A stretch of 64,000 nucleotides of DNA from Mycogone perniciosa. Its lineage: Eukaryota > Ascomycota > Sordariomycetes > Hypocreales > Hypocreaceae. Each line of letters opens with the position of its first letter. Within the stretch, counting starts at the first letter, position 1. A program made the translations under genes and the position numbers. Under the pieces are notes generated by a model, which saw only the letters and a list, made by a program, of their open reading frames with translations, was not told the DNA's origin and did not search any database. Shown here piece by piece: positions 11,819-24,350 of the stretch. The stretch lies in the NCBI GenBank assembly GCA_025331125.1, contig JAOALB010000032.1, positions 1-64,000 of the forward strand, in the 5' to 3' direction.

Positions 11819-12236
11819 TGTAGCTGAGTTGTTTGTATGTGATAAATGCACGGATTTGTCGTCTCTAGGAGGTCAAATGGCTTGAATTCTGCCTTTCGTA
11901 AACGCAATTGGCGTCTTGGTCCTCCGCAGAGCTTTCTAACCTGACTTGCCGAGGATTCAGGGGTGCGGGCGCTATTACGGAGTATTTAGACCTGCGCGGG
12001 GATATCTTTACGTGGGGCCGGAGTTATATCTCCGGGTTGGAGGAAAAGCCGATCATGTCATTCATCTACTCGAGCTGGCTGTAATGTCCAAATCCCTTGT
12101 TTGGATCATACTACGGAGTAGACATATCTTTCTAGCATATGGTCCCAGCCCAAATATCTGGATCAATCCAATAATCCCAAAGTTCCAATATTTCCTATCC
12201 ATTCACATCCAAACACATAAAAACCATGTAAAACCC
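11819..12236. other. Intergenic region
   Basis: The 418 bp between EBP-like and NAD kinase genes (both minus strand) hold no gene. Two TACGGAGTA motifs are present, near 11976 and 12112. Confidence 0.5.
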
Positions 12237-14150
12237 TTAGTTATCCCATTCCTTATATCCCTTCTGCTTCTGCCTCGTATTCCACCCCAATTTCCCACTA
12301 ATACTATTCACCCAATCCTCACTCCTCCGCCCTTCTGCCTGCACCGACGCAAATGGATATCTGCTAGCACTGATGGTCACATAATCACCCCCCTGCAATT
12401 CCACCCTCTCCCGCCCATCGAAGCTTGCCCACGATGCTGTCCTCGCATCGTAAGGCACGCCGACTCGTAGGACGATCGTATCGGGGAGGATAATAGGCCT
12501 GAAAGACAGCGTGTGTGCACAGATGGACGTGACGAGCATGACGGGGTTCTCGGGGTGACATAGGGAGCCGCCTGCGGCGAGGTTGTAAGCTGTTGAGCCG
12601 GTGGGGGTTGACACGCATATACCATCTGCGAGAACGGATGTAAAGTGTTCATCGTCACCGAATACCTCGGTGTAGGACATGGCTATCCCAGGATGTTAGC
12701 TATATGCTTCTTTCAATGACCAGCAGGAGAGTCAGAGTACTCACTTGGATTTGGGCCTCGATCCACCACAACCTCATTCAGTATTGTAAAAGTCACATCT
12801 GGCCGATGCGTATGCGCATCCTCGCTCTCCTCTCCAATCAGCTCCTCTACCAAGTCCCTCTTGCGATGCAGTTCATCGTCATCCTCCTCAGACTCCGACT
12901 CAGGGCTCTTCCTCCGGACACTCCTCATCACCGTGCACTCGAACCGAAGTCTCAAGCTGACCGTCACCCCCTTGCTGAACGCCGAGTTGAGAATCGGCAT
13001 GTAATCCTCAAAGTCGAACTTGGTCAAGAACCCCAGGCTCCCTAGTGCAAAACTCAACACAGGTGGGACAATACGCTGGAAAAGCCAGCTTGCGTACAGC
13101 ACCGTTCCGTCCCCTCCCAGCGTGATTACAAAGTCGAACATGTGCGGTCGCGACCGACACATATCTTCATCCCAATATCTCAGTCGCTTTTGGATATCAT
13201 CGCGGGCACTGTCCTCACTCACAGTGCCATCCTTGGCGTAACTCTGAGCCAGCTCGTCAGCCAACTTGGCCGCATCGAACCTCTTGTTTGTTTTCAACTT
13301 CTTCTCCACATACACAACGTAGTGGACATCCCTCTCCTTCTCCAGAAGCCATTGCGTGAGCGCCCGCGTTTGGACGATCAAATCCGAATCATGGATCTTC
13401 GTGAGCAGAAAAATGGACTTGACCCGGAACCGGATGCGCATGCTACTCAGACGCCTGCTCAGCTCGCGTACTCCCCAGGCCATGTCGCTGAGCTGCTTCT
13501 TCGTCAACATCCGACTGTGGACATTCTCATACTTTATGAGGTCCGCCTCCGATGTGCTCTTGGTCATCTCCCGCGTCCAGGCCTGCTGGTCCGCTTGTCC
13601 GCCACCAGCCATGTCAAAATTATCCGGGTCGATCTCTACACGGGACTCTCGGCGGTGGTGGTGCCGCTGGCCTTTTGGTTCCACGGCGGATGTCATGCCT
13701 TGCTCCTTGCTGATATCAACGACTTCGGCCTGGCTATTGGGGTCGGTGAATGCGTCATGTGCTCGATATTGTTCGGGGCTGGAGCTTGAGGCATGAGTCG
13801 CTCCATGATTGCCTCGTCGCTGGCCTTCGAGTAATTGGTGCACGATGCACTCAGCACGTCGAGTATTCGGTATGCGTTGGACTCCGTGGGTATTGATGTC
13901 CGCCGGTACAAGCGAGCTCTTCCGTCTATACGGGTTCCCTGGCTCAAAGGTAACCTAGCAAAATATCCCCAAAGTCAGTAGCAGTCCAACACGCGGGGCC
14001 CAATTGGAGCTACTCTAGCTACTCTACCTCAACAGCTCTCTCGTCCTCATCGCTTCCATCCAAGCTCCCATCTTCAAAGACGATGTGTTTAGGGAAAGGC
14101 CCACTCTTGCCCGTCTCCTCGCCTGCGCCCTCGCCCTCGCCCTCGCCCAT
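12237..14150 (-). CDS. NAD+ kinase (ATP-NAD kinase)
   Basis: Coding exons: up to 14028, then 13954-12745 and 12682-12237. Counting from the first ATG in the 5' exon (14150) the product is 592 aa. It phosphorylates NAD+ to NADP+. Diagnostic motifs: LGGDGTVLYAS (ATP/NAD-binding GGDGT) near residue 320, LNEVVVDRG, and TPTGSTAYNLAAGG near 470. The N-terminal half is acidic and His/Arg-rich, as in fungal UTR1-type enzymes, with a conserved-looking ECIVHQLLEG. The open frame continues upstream of 14150 to an in-frame TAG near 14209; a TAG acceptor just there suggests another 5' exon, so the true start is unresolved. Introns are 73 and 62 nt. A cytosolic enzyme is likely, since no presequence is visible. 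Confidence 0.88.
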
Positions 14151-15845
14151 CTCAGCGACCGGTGATGTGATAGCTTCGATTGCTATTCGCGGGGTTCCGT
14201 TCACACCCCGATGCTATCTTCAGGGGTCGTTTCTGACAGCTTCAACTGGGCCGAAAGCTGGACACCATCATCATCCAGCGGATATTTTCGCGAATGGGTT
14301 CGAAGGGATTGGCAGATCGGCAAAGCACCCCAAGTATTGCGGAGGTTTAATCCGATAAGGTTACAAACCGGAGCACCGGATGCAGTATGAGGGGGATTTG
14401 AGCTTCTCAACCCCAATTACCTGTCCAAAGACCAGACCACTCTAGATCGAAGCCCAACTAGTACTAGACAGCTTATATCATCGCAGGTCGTATGATTACA
14501 GCCCATTTCTATCACCGTGTACCTTCTAATATGGGTGATAGGTCATCAATTGACTTGAGGTCATCAAAGCTATCTGCGGTACATGTCGTCATTGTTGATC
14601 CTGAGCGACCCCACTAGTAGTACTAAGCTCGCAGCTAAATGGCACAGGGCATACGGAGTAAGAGTCCTCGTAGATATATTCAAGTTTATATGATCATAAG
14701 GTTATGCTGATAATTTCATTTATCTCTATAGGGTACAGTGTATTACAGCTCTGGAGGGCGATTAGCATATATCTTCAGGTGTCCTCTTTAGAGCGCAATA
14801 CATTCGTCAAAGCCTAGTATACGACGTACAGTACTTACTGTAACTCGCCCACATTTTTACCAGCAGGTTGCTAGTAGCGGGTTTAAGTACCTGCCACGCT
14901 AAATTCAGTTCGCGTAAGAGCAACTAGTACTTCGTACAACTGTACAATCTTATTGCCGTTTATGACCCAGTTATTGTTAGTAACGCCATCAATAATTAGA
15001 ATATATTTACGAAGTAGGGGGTCTGCAAATATAAACTGGCTGAAATATAAATAGATACAGGTACCTATATTTTAAAGGAGATTGCATTAATAAGTAAATA
15101 CCTTCTCTATCAGCGCCATTTAACCGTCGGTTAAAGCGCTATGCAAAATTTGCAATACTAAGAAATACTAAGAAATTTAAAGAAAATATTTGGATATATA
15201 AAGGTTTAATAAGGATATATAAATAGATGATTTAAATATAGGAATACTAAATAGATATTTTAAAGTTAAAAGTTGGAATTTATGAATTATTATTTATGTA
15301 TCAGTGGTCTGTTTGGGTTTGCAACGCATCTATTTTTATTTGCGAACTCGTATCAAGACGTGTCAGAGAAGGACTAAGCTTTTCTTATTGGGCAATCCAG
15401 CTGAGTAATGTCCTTGTAAGTCTAGCGCCTAATAGAAGGTCTTGACCGGAGTTATTGAGATATCTACGGAGTACTACATCATACATACCTACTCCTACTA
15501 CTACTGCTTCTACCGTAAGATTGCATGTTCAAACTTCAAATCTTCATTCCCCTCGCATGCCCCCGCAGCTTTCACTCATTTCGGTTGCCCAGACTTCCAG
15601 GTTGTCGTAAAACTCTCGGCCAGCCTCGGAATATGCACAGCGGCAAAGCTCTGAACTAAAAGTGCCGAGAATCTCCCCATTGAGTCATACGGAAATCATC
15701 TGAACAAGGAAAGAAAAAGACAACGCAAACATATCCACCCGCCTTGCATTGCCGTCTATACGCCCAAGCAAAGAAGCATAAATATCCACACATTCTTTAG
15801 GCCAAGCGAGAGAGAGAGAGAAGAGACACGCCACCCCTCTGCACG
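14151..15845. other. Intergenic region with AT-rich block
   Basis: No supported gene. The first 60 bp may belong to the NAD kinase 5' exon. About 14480-15330 turns strongly AT-rich, especially 14960-15300 with long A/T-only words. TACGGAGTA motifs are present near 14654 and 15467. A C/T-rich tract precedes the kinase start at 15846. Confidence 0.5.
14960..15310. repeat. AT-rich island, possible RIP-degraded relic
   Basis: This stretch is dominated by A and T with ATATAT, TTTAAA and TATTTAT words and short near-direct repeats (AATACTAAGAAATACTAAGAAAT near 15155). The genes on either side are GC-balanced. RIP in ascomycetes converts C:G to T:A in repeated DNA and leaves such islands, but no transposon protein can be recognised. 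Confidence 0.4.
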
Positions 15846-17346
15846 ATGAAGCACCTAATCCTGGTAGGCGCATGCTACTTGGACAACATACTGAGGGAAG
15901 AATTAGGCACACTCTGATCCCGCCTCACGATATGATGCAGCACGTTCTAACCTACCCTACAGCGTGCCACGGTTTCCAGAGGAGGATGCGAAACTACGAG
16001 CCTCAACCCTGAAGATTCGACGCGGCGGCAATTGCCCTAATTCACTGGAGGTGCTCCAACAACTAATCAATACCAAAGACGATGATGTCCGTACGTACTT
16101 GATATCACCTCTTCCAGGCAAGTCGTCGCCGGCTACACAACGTATCACGGCGTCCTTTGGCGAGGCTTCCCCGATCAACTTTCGGATGTGCCTGTATCGG
16201 GAGGCACACACGGAGGCAGCGAGCAGTTACATCATCCGCAGTGAGAAGACTGGAAGTCGCACCCTCGTCAACTACAATGACCTACCGGAGATGACAGTTG
16301 GCGAATTCGAGACCATCATGCGGAGCTTCAGCGGTAATGACGAAACATGGTGGCACTTCGAGGTAAGTCTAGAATTTCGGCCTGTGCTCGACCGACCTGC
16401 ACGATTGTGCATGGTGGCAGGCAGCAAGCATCGATGGGACCCTCTCACAGCACAGTCTTACAACGCCAGTGTAGGGTCGCATACCCGATACCACCCTAGA
16501 GTGCATACGCCTGCTGCGCGACAGGCTCCCCAGCGCGCGAATTAGTGTCGAGGTCGAGAAGCCCGGAAGACCAGGTTTACCAGCGTTGGCGGCTGAGGCG
16601 GACGTGGTGTTTTACTCGCGAACGTGGGCAGAGGTATGGTACAATCCGCGATCCCCTCACATCTCATTATTGCCAAGGGGATCCTGAGCAGTGAACACCA
16701 AGGCTGAAAGACTTAAATGCGTAGAGCCGTGGCCACAGATCGGCTGAGTTGTGTCTCATAAATGAGGAGAGACGTAAAGCGTAAGATATGACGCCTGCCC
16801 TGCGATTCATTTGCTTGCTTATGTACGAGTACGGAGTAGCATTTGCTGACTTGAGATGGTTGCACAGATCCCTTGCCCTGTGCGCTTGGGGTGCAGATGG
16901 AGCCGCCGCCTTGTCTCAGTCGTCTGGGCAAGTTGTTCATTGCCCCGTTGAAAGCCGCGCAGAAGCCATCTCGGTAGTAGAGTACGTTACCACCTCTCCA
17001 TCAAACACGTCGCGTAATCCGAGCAAGGATCTGTACTTTTCTCATTTTTATTTTCGTTGTCGTTCTTTGCACTTTCTTCCCCGGCTCCGTGGCGGACTGC
17101 CTTAGTGTTGGTGCTTTTAAATGTTAGTGTAACTGACACGTCCTTTCTTTGGGTCACAGCGCCGTGGGAGCGGGCGACACATTTATTGCAGGAATGCTGT
17201 ACAGCCTGGTCTGTCGCGAGAACGTCTGGGACATCAGCCGCGGCTTGAGATTCGCCGTCAACCTGGCCACCATGAAAGTGCAGAGGGAGGGATTCCAGGG
17301 GCTCGGCAAAGATATCCACGAGTGGCTAGCGGGCAATATTTCTTGA
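15846..17346 (+). CDS. pfkB/ribokinase-family sugar kinase, ketohexokinase-like
   Basis: Six exons: 15846-15895, 15963-16362, 16475-16633, 16725-16780, 16868-16981, 17160-17346; 321 aa. N-terminal HLILVGACYLDNIL is the first strand and sugar-binding segment; RRGGNCPNSLEVLQQL is the conserved Gly-Gly-Asn region; SLALCAWGADGAAAL and VGAGDTFIAGMLY carry the anion hole and catalytic Asp. The pattern is closest to ketohexokinase, which phosphorylates fructose at C1, but fungal substrates are not established. All exon phases agree. The first intron has a good branch (TTCTAAC) and acceptor (CTACAG) but its donor reads GGAAGA at 15896 where GTAAGA is expected, and no other donor keeps the conserved N-terminus. 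Intron 4 carries a TACGGAGTA motif. Either a rare non-GT intron, an impaired allele, or a base error. Confidence 0.82.
15896..15962 (+). other. Intron with GG donor (non-canonical)
   Basis: Position 15897 is G where U2 introns have T. Branch TTCTAAC and acceptor CTACAG are normal. Splicing here joins DNILS to VPRFPEED in phase, as in the family; the unspliced frame stops within seven codons. Confidence 0.6.
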
Positions 17347-18972
17347 TTTGGATGCCCTTTCGCATCGAAAACCTGGTGCATATGTGTATGCCTGAGCTGT
17401 CGCCAGTGGAGGAGGACGAGAGTGGGCAACGCCGCGCCAATGTCGGTGACGCAGCGATCCATCTTGACGGCGGCATCTTGTGGGCATTCATGCTGTATGT
17501 ACGAAGCAGCAGTAGCAGTAGCAGACGATGAAATGCGCCAAGGTAGGTGGTAGCCCAATGTGTGTGAGCGTGGTACTATTACTACTAAGGTAGGCGTCAA
17601 ACAATCGAAATGGTGGCGGCCCGCTCAGCAGGCTGTGTGTAATGTTTGAGAGGGTACGAAGTACGGAGGGAGTGGTAGCAGTTAATAAAAGGGACCAGGG
17701 GCCGTGTGTCGTGGTTTCATGGGAAGGGGGAAGAAGCGGTGAAATCGGTGCCAAATTGGGTGTGGGAAAGCCCCTCTAACCGGTCATCAATGGATCTGAA
17801 GCGCTGCGGGCAGCAAAGAGGAACCCCAGTAATAGTGCTCTATAGCGCACTGTCCTAGTAGCAGTAGTAGGTATTGATTGCTCAACCGCCATGCCCGTCC
17901 TCTGGTCATGGATGGTGGTGGCGGTGATGGTGATGGTGTGGCAGTGGTGATCCAACTTGGTGATCATCTATCCAATCGACATGGCTGCGTCCTGGTCGAG
18001 CAGCCTGCAGTCACGGCGCGAAACAATACGTGCATAATCATATTCGACTGTGTGCAAGTAAGCCACCAAGCCAGTTGTCACCAACGACGAGATTCCAAGA
18101 TGCTCCGTTTCCCCCTCGCAATTGCCGTGTGTCTCAGAAGATGGATGGCGGCCAACGGTGCTGCGAGGGAGTGTTGTCTGTTTGGTGCGATCCTGTACAT
18201 ACAAAGGGCTTCGTAATGCTCCGACCGAATACGTACGAGTATGTAGTCTGCATGGGGGCCACTAAGGAGGCTCGCTCACAGCTTCACATGCAGAATATGA
18301 CGCCACCTTGGGTAAGAATAGGCAATAACACGGATTGTCTGCCGCCGTCCCAAGGTGTCACGATATTGGCGTCCTCCCACGGGACCGTTTTCGCAAAGGA
18401 GCGACGCCACAGTGCCATCATGGGCAGGGAGACCAAACATCGTAACGATGGCATCAGGGTGAGCCAGCTGAGCCAGGTCAGTAGGAGGAGGGGCTTAAAT
18501 CCGCCGATGCAATCCATGGTGGTAGTACTCCGTAGTAGTAGCAGCAATAATGCTATGGACTGGTCGTGTGGATGAGAGCAGCAAACCGTGCTCCCAGGGG
18601 AGATGAACACCATATCAGGCAGGTCCCTTTTCTCTGGTGCAACAGCAACAAGCCCTTCCAAGGCTGTGAGTGAGGAGTGGGTGGGCCAAGATCCCTCGAT
18701 GGCCGTTGCTTTGCGTCCTGTTGGATCGCGGGTGACTAGGCTGTCGTGGCCCCCAACAACTGAACTGAGACCTCTGGCATGTTTCCGATATCCATCTTTG
18801 GCACTCGTATTGTGTGAATGACGAAGGCGAGGCCGTAGACGATGCCGATGCTGTCGCCTCCAAAAGCGGGTGGGTGTGAAGGAGGTGAAAGGGGGGGGTC
18901 ATCGTTTCTTTTGTGGTGTGGAGTTACCACGACGCCTCTTTTGCGGGCGTTAAACGAGCGACTCGTCGATTT

Positions 18973-19008
18973 GGGTGTGTCTAAGGGTGTGTCTAAGGGT
19001 GTGTCTGG
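18973..19008. repeat. Three tandem 12-bp units
   Basis: GGGTGTGTCTAA is repeated three times without gap; the third copy ends in GG instead of AA. It is located inside the gene-poor stretch. Confidence 0.85.
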
Positions 19009-22000
19009 GGTAATAATTTCAATTCCTAGGCTGTGGCTGAACCAGCGAACCTTGTCCCGCCCTGCACATTCCGATCGTTGGATGTGTGTGTGAGTGCAAA
19101 CAAAGGGTCAATTAATTACATGTAATAACTCATCGCTGATGAAGAGCCCGCGTTAGAGGCCCGACTATCACACGCTAGTGATTGGACATGGCCGGCTCTG
19201 GTCATTATGCAGGCTGCAAGAGGCATATCAGCCCATTCATCGCAAGGCTGCTTGCTAAGCTGTCCCGATATATCGTCCTACCTGAGCAACTCGTTGGTCG
19301 TAAAATGTCTCAACGCGGAGTTTGCCCCCGTAAGGCCGGTGGTGCTACTCCGTACGAGTAGAGTAGTCTCGTAGAGAGGTTCTCAAAATGCATTACGAGT
19401 AATAATTGTGCTCCACTGTCCGTCTACGGGCCCCGTTACCACTCCGAATGCCATGTTCGCTTGCATATTTGGGGGCTGCCCCAGCGACTCCCTGTCTCTC
19501 GTGGTGAGCCCGAGATCAAAGACGTTGGTGATGTAATGCATCTCTAATGTTTGATCGTTGTGGGCCATCCGAAAGGGGCTGAACGGGGTAATACAGTTAA
19601 ACGACATCGAAAGACATCTGGAATGACACACAGAACCGCACTCTCCGTGCTTGTAGCAATGATGATGTATGACCAAGCGGACATCATCAGGCCTACCACT
19701 GTATGCTCCTACAAACTTGCCCGCTGCGGTCTGGATGCGACACTCCTTGGACTGTCATCTCCGTGTCTCTTCCTGCTGGTAGCCACAAATAAAGGCTGCT
19801 AATAAAGCGTACGGGACATTTCCGAGACCAATGGTATCTAGGGCAGACCGATCAAGGGCATGCACGGAGTAGGATGGCCGTGTTCAGCGGGTGCCAGGTC
19901 CGACAGTGGATATCCCTTGGGGAACAAAGTTGAGGACATGTTGTCATGCACGTCCATCCCAACAAAGGCAAAAAATCGCTATTCACATGAGCTGAAACGC
20001 GCCGTATCGTCGTCACCTGGCTTAAAGTCATTCACTAGATAGTGTCACAAAGTGGGATGGTGGCAGTAATACGGAGTACTTCGTGCATACATACATTTAT
20101 TCATTCCTAAGAGGCAAACAGGGTACGGTAAGGTGCATACCTTGCACTTTGCACCTTGCACGAGTAAGCGCTTCGGAGGCATGCATCGAGATGTTGCTTG
20201 GTCGGCTTGACACCGAGGCCATAAACGTGAGCCACCGAGGGTTTAAAAAAGAAAGAAAAGAAAAAAAGGTGGCATCTTTTTCTTTGACTGGGGTCTTCAG
20301 CCGTACGCCGCGCAGAGCCTAACTATCCAATCCATCTCCCAGGCGTCGTGTAAACCCCGTTCCCGGTGATTCTGCCCGTGCTGGACCCACGGAGCTGGTT
20401 TTGGTACTCGTAGTGGAGTGGAGATTGAACATTGGCCACCGCGTGGTCATGCTCAAGGTGCACGAATGCAGAGAGCCCAATGACCAAGCGCCTTTTGACA
20501 GCCAATCTCCTCTAGGTTAATCCCGCCAAGCGGGAATGTTGTCTCGTCTCTGATACCTTGTCGCCCGAGTAAAGTAGGAGTAGAGTACGAAGTACGGAGT
20601 ACTCGTACCTGTAGTAAGAAACAAGTCCATGACATGGTAAACTTGAGAAAGACTTTGCACTTTATGATAGTAGTACTACTCGTAGGAGTCAGACCTCGTA
20701 TGTATGCATTTCCGTAGAGATGACTTCCAACAGTTAGGTGCAGGCCAATCCAAAGCACCTTGGACGTATTTCTTTTTTCCGTGAAATTTCTTGTAGTGCG
20801 TGAAGGAGTATTATACAGAGCACTCCCTACTATTTCTCGATAAGGCTTGCCATCCTTGATTCCGTCACTCATATGATGTGCTCTGACCAGAACGAGTAGC
20901 TAACCATTTTCACCTTGTTTCCATCATGATCAAATGATCTACCAGCCGCACTATCGTGGGTAATCTATTTAATTGGAGCTGGATGTTGTGGTGTGATGCG
21001 TGTGATATTTCTCACTTGTCGAATGATGATATAAGGGAGTAGTATTAGGCTAGGTCAAAAACTGCAAAAGTTACGGAGGAATTGAGAATCAGTCTTTACG
21101 GAGTACAATTGTGGAGTTAGCCTTATGCTCCGGCATGGCTTGTAAAAACGGCAATATGGTTAACGACGCTTGGCTGCTAGTAGCAGAGCCACACATTATT
21201 GAGTCATGGAGCCTGAGGCTGGGAATAGCCTTACAATATTTACTGGAGGCTATGAAGTACAATTTTTTATTTGTTTTTATTTTACCTGTATTGTATCCCG
21301 GCCTATGTCACAAATAACATACATGCATCTGTGATATGGTACGAGGATCGGTGTACTACATGAAAATGGCGGGAAATCCCGCTATTGGCCCAGAAGAAAG
21401 CTGTGGGCAGCTTGTTGCGCTGTTTTACCCAAAACGGGCATATTAAGGATGGCTCACCTAAGCACAAGGGAGCTGTCAGTACGGAGGAGTACTTTGTTAG
21501 TACTTCGTCATTCTCAGTAGTAGTTTTGATAAAGTGGTGATAATTGTCGGCAATATAGGTTTACCGAAACATGGCTGGAGCAGGGTCGAACCCTTCTTTC
21601 TCGAACGCAGTAATAATATTAGCTTGCATGCGAGGGTATGACATGGCACAAGAAATGAAATACTGCTTGTGCTACAACAACTAGTCTATTTGCTTGTTGC
21701 TGACGACGCATCTGCCTGGTCTTTGCTTTTGCAAGGGTGTCTGAACGAGAGACATTGATCAGCATATGAGGGAGGCCGTAATAGTGGTAGTATTACTCCG
21801 TCAAAGGTGAGCACAAAAGGGGATGCCTGTTGCAACTCCACCGATGTGACAAGGACACGGCCCGCAAATTCACGGCGGCAGTGGATCAAGTCCGTCTGGA
21901 TCGGAGGTATGGGTGGGACAGTTGCGGCGGGGGCTCGGTTCGAGGGCTTGAAGGGTTTCAATGCCAGGCCAGCGGCTGAGCGCCGTTCCAAGGCAGCCGA

Positions 22001-24318
22001 GCCCCCGAGATTGATGCGGAGGATGCTATTGACACCCTGTTTTGGACCATCCCATGGCATGCGATGCCTGGTGTTATTGTAGCATGAGGCGTCGCACAAG
22101 TTCATGAATATGATCACTTCGTACACCCATCCGTCTCTCCCATAATAGAGCATCGATTGATACACTGTGAGACCGATCTGTGTTTGTCGCTGGCAGACAG
22201 ACCGAGGACTAGCAGCAATAGTCGTCCTCGTACCCCGTATGCATCCGGCAATCCGCTTGATTGATGCTTGAGGGTTATTAGTAATGCGATGAGTTTGCCA
22301 AGCCCGTGGAACTTTCCACAGCTAACATCCTGCAGCCCGTCAAGTTTGCAAGCGTCATCGTATCCAGACTCGTCGGCTCCTTATTGTACAGTATGGAGCA
22401 CCTACTTCGTAGTAGGAGAGACCAACAAATAGTAGTATGTGTTTGGTGTGGCTTTGGGTTAGGGGCCCAGCAATGTCCACATGTCACCGCATCGGTCGCT
22501 ATAAGAATATATGAATGCAAAGTCCATCACGAAACCTATTTCGGCGTGGCACGCAGGCCGGCGCTGACAAGTTGTGGCGCCAGGCTTAGAGCAAGGCCGC
22601 TGATTCGCCGTGGACACAGTAATTGACGGACTAGGAAACTGGCCAGAGGGCGGCGCATGTTGGTTGAGTAATGAAAGTCTTTGTGGGATTGAGAACTGAT
22701 GGTGGCGCACAGGCCGGAATGGATGGATGGGTGGGTAGACGGACTATGGGTACCTTTGGGGAGCTCTGTCAGACATGGAAATTCAGCGATCAGCAGGTTG
22801 ATACTCCATGCTCCGGACTCGTAGGCTATTATTCGCAATTCTGAGCCATTTACCAGACCGTCACTGCCTGTAGTGCCCACTAGTGCCTGTAGTTAGTGGA
22901 GCAAGCCTTATCACTCAAATATCGTCAGTTCATGCTGAAGGGACGGCTGGCGGGCAACTATCAGAAGAAGTGCGCGCGGATAAAAGCGATCGCGTTTATG
23001 CGAGCAGCATCAAAAGCATTGAGCAGAAACTCCGTACGGACTAATAATACATAGTGCTGGTGCAATATTGTGTGGATCACGTTGGCAAACCTCGGCCGAT
23101 TCAATACGATGGGCCCAGAAAGAAGTCCTGCTACTACTACCTACAAGTAGTAATACTACTGCTCCACTAGTACGGGGTAGGTATCCGCGCGAGTGGAGAG
23201 CTGGCCTTGGAACTTAAAAAAAATAAAATAAAATAAACCTTACGTCTCTAAAACGGGATGTGACGTGAAGATCTATTCAGGGTTGTTCCTGTGCCACATA
23301 TTCACCGCCCGTAGCTTGCTCCATCAGAAGGATGCGTTTCACTTAAGTCTAATTCTTACCACTACTAACCTATGGATTGAGCCCTTCTCTCTGTTGCGAG
23401 TTCGGCCAACGCTGGTCAGTCAAGCGAGTTTCACATCGAGGCAGATGTGGTGCTTCTTCGACCAGTAGATGCGACGCCTCCTTTTTGTGTGTGTTTGCAG
23501 CATCCGAAAACGTCAGGCCCAAGACCCAGTTCCTCGCCGCCTGAGACGTATCATTGCTCACACTTGTTAAACAGCTGCAGATTTGTTGGTGGGTGATGGG
23601 GACAAAGCACCAACCAGGTACAGATGTGATGTGGTACGAGTGCAATGCTTACATCTGGTATCTGCAAGCCTGCACGACACATCCATAGGTAATAATAATA
23701 CTGGGTACCCTACAGGCAGAACTCTGTTCTTTCTCCGCGCATTGATTATTGCCTCTCAACTCTCCGAGTACGACGTGGCACAGGCGAGGCCGACCAGGTG
23801 CTAGATTTGGTTGGAACCGCCTCACACAATTTACAGGGCATTCCGAGGTTCTGAGCCTTGCCAGGCTCCAGCATCTCTGACAACCTGGCGCTGCTCATGT
23901 GGGAAGTAAAGCCGAGACTGGCAGAATGAGCAACGGACCTGGTGACTCCAGGGGGCGCTTCAGCACCTGGCTCGCCCTACTCGTAGACGCCACTCCGAAG
24001 CCTTTCATACTGCTCGCCCGATATAGTACTCGTAGTGGTACGGTGGGAGGCAGCCGCAGCAAAAGGCCGCTACACTCCACCACTGCCAGCACGATGGAGC
24101 AGTGGCCCATGGTCATCCATAATTTTCTTCTTTAACCTGCACAACCCTGATCCTGACCTGGTTTTCTCGTCACCCGCGGAAGTGCTTGTTGGCGGCGTTC
24201 ACACAGCGGATTGTTGGGGCCCTGCATTATTATGTGCCCATACGCACTCGGCTGAGTCGCGACCGGCCATGGACATATTGGCATCCACACACACACACGC
24301 TCGCGCACACAGTCCCTT

Positions 24319-24350
24319 GTACGGAGAAGTATGGAGCACATACTCCGTAC
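24319..24350. repeat. Short hairpin built from TACGGAG arms
   Basis: GTACGGAG (24319-24326) pairs with CTCCGTAC (24343-24350), and inside it GTATG (24329-24333) pairs with CATAC (24339-24343, sharing one base). It is one of several imperfect palindromes of this motif in the gene-poor stretch. Confidence 0.7.

Noticed and set aside
21575..21610. Possible tRNA B-box (GGTCGAACCC)
   Set aside because: No matching A-box, acceptor stem or cloverleaf could be drawn around it.
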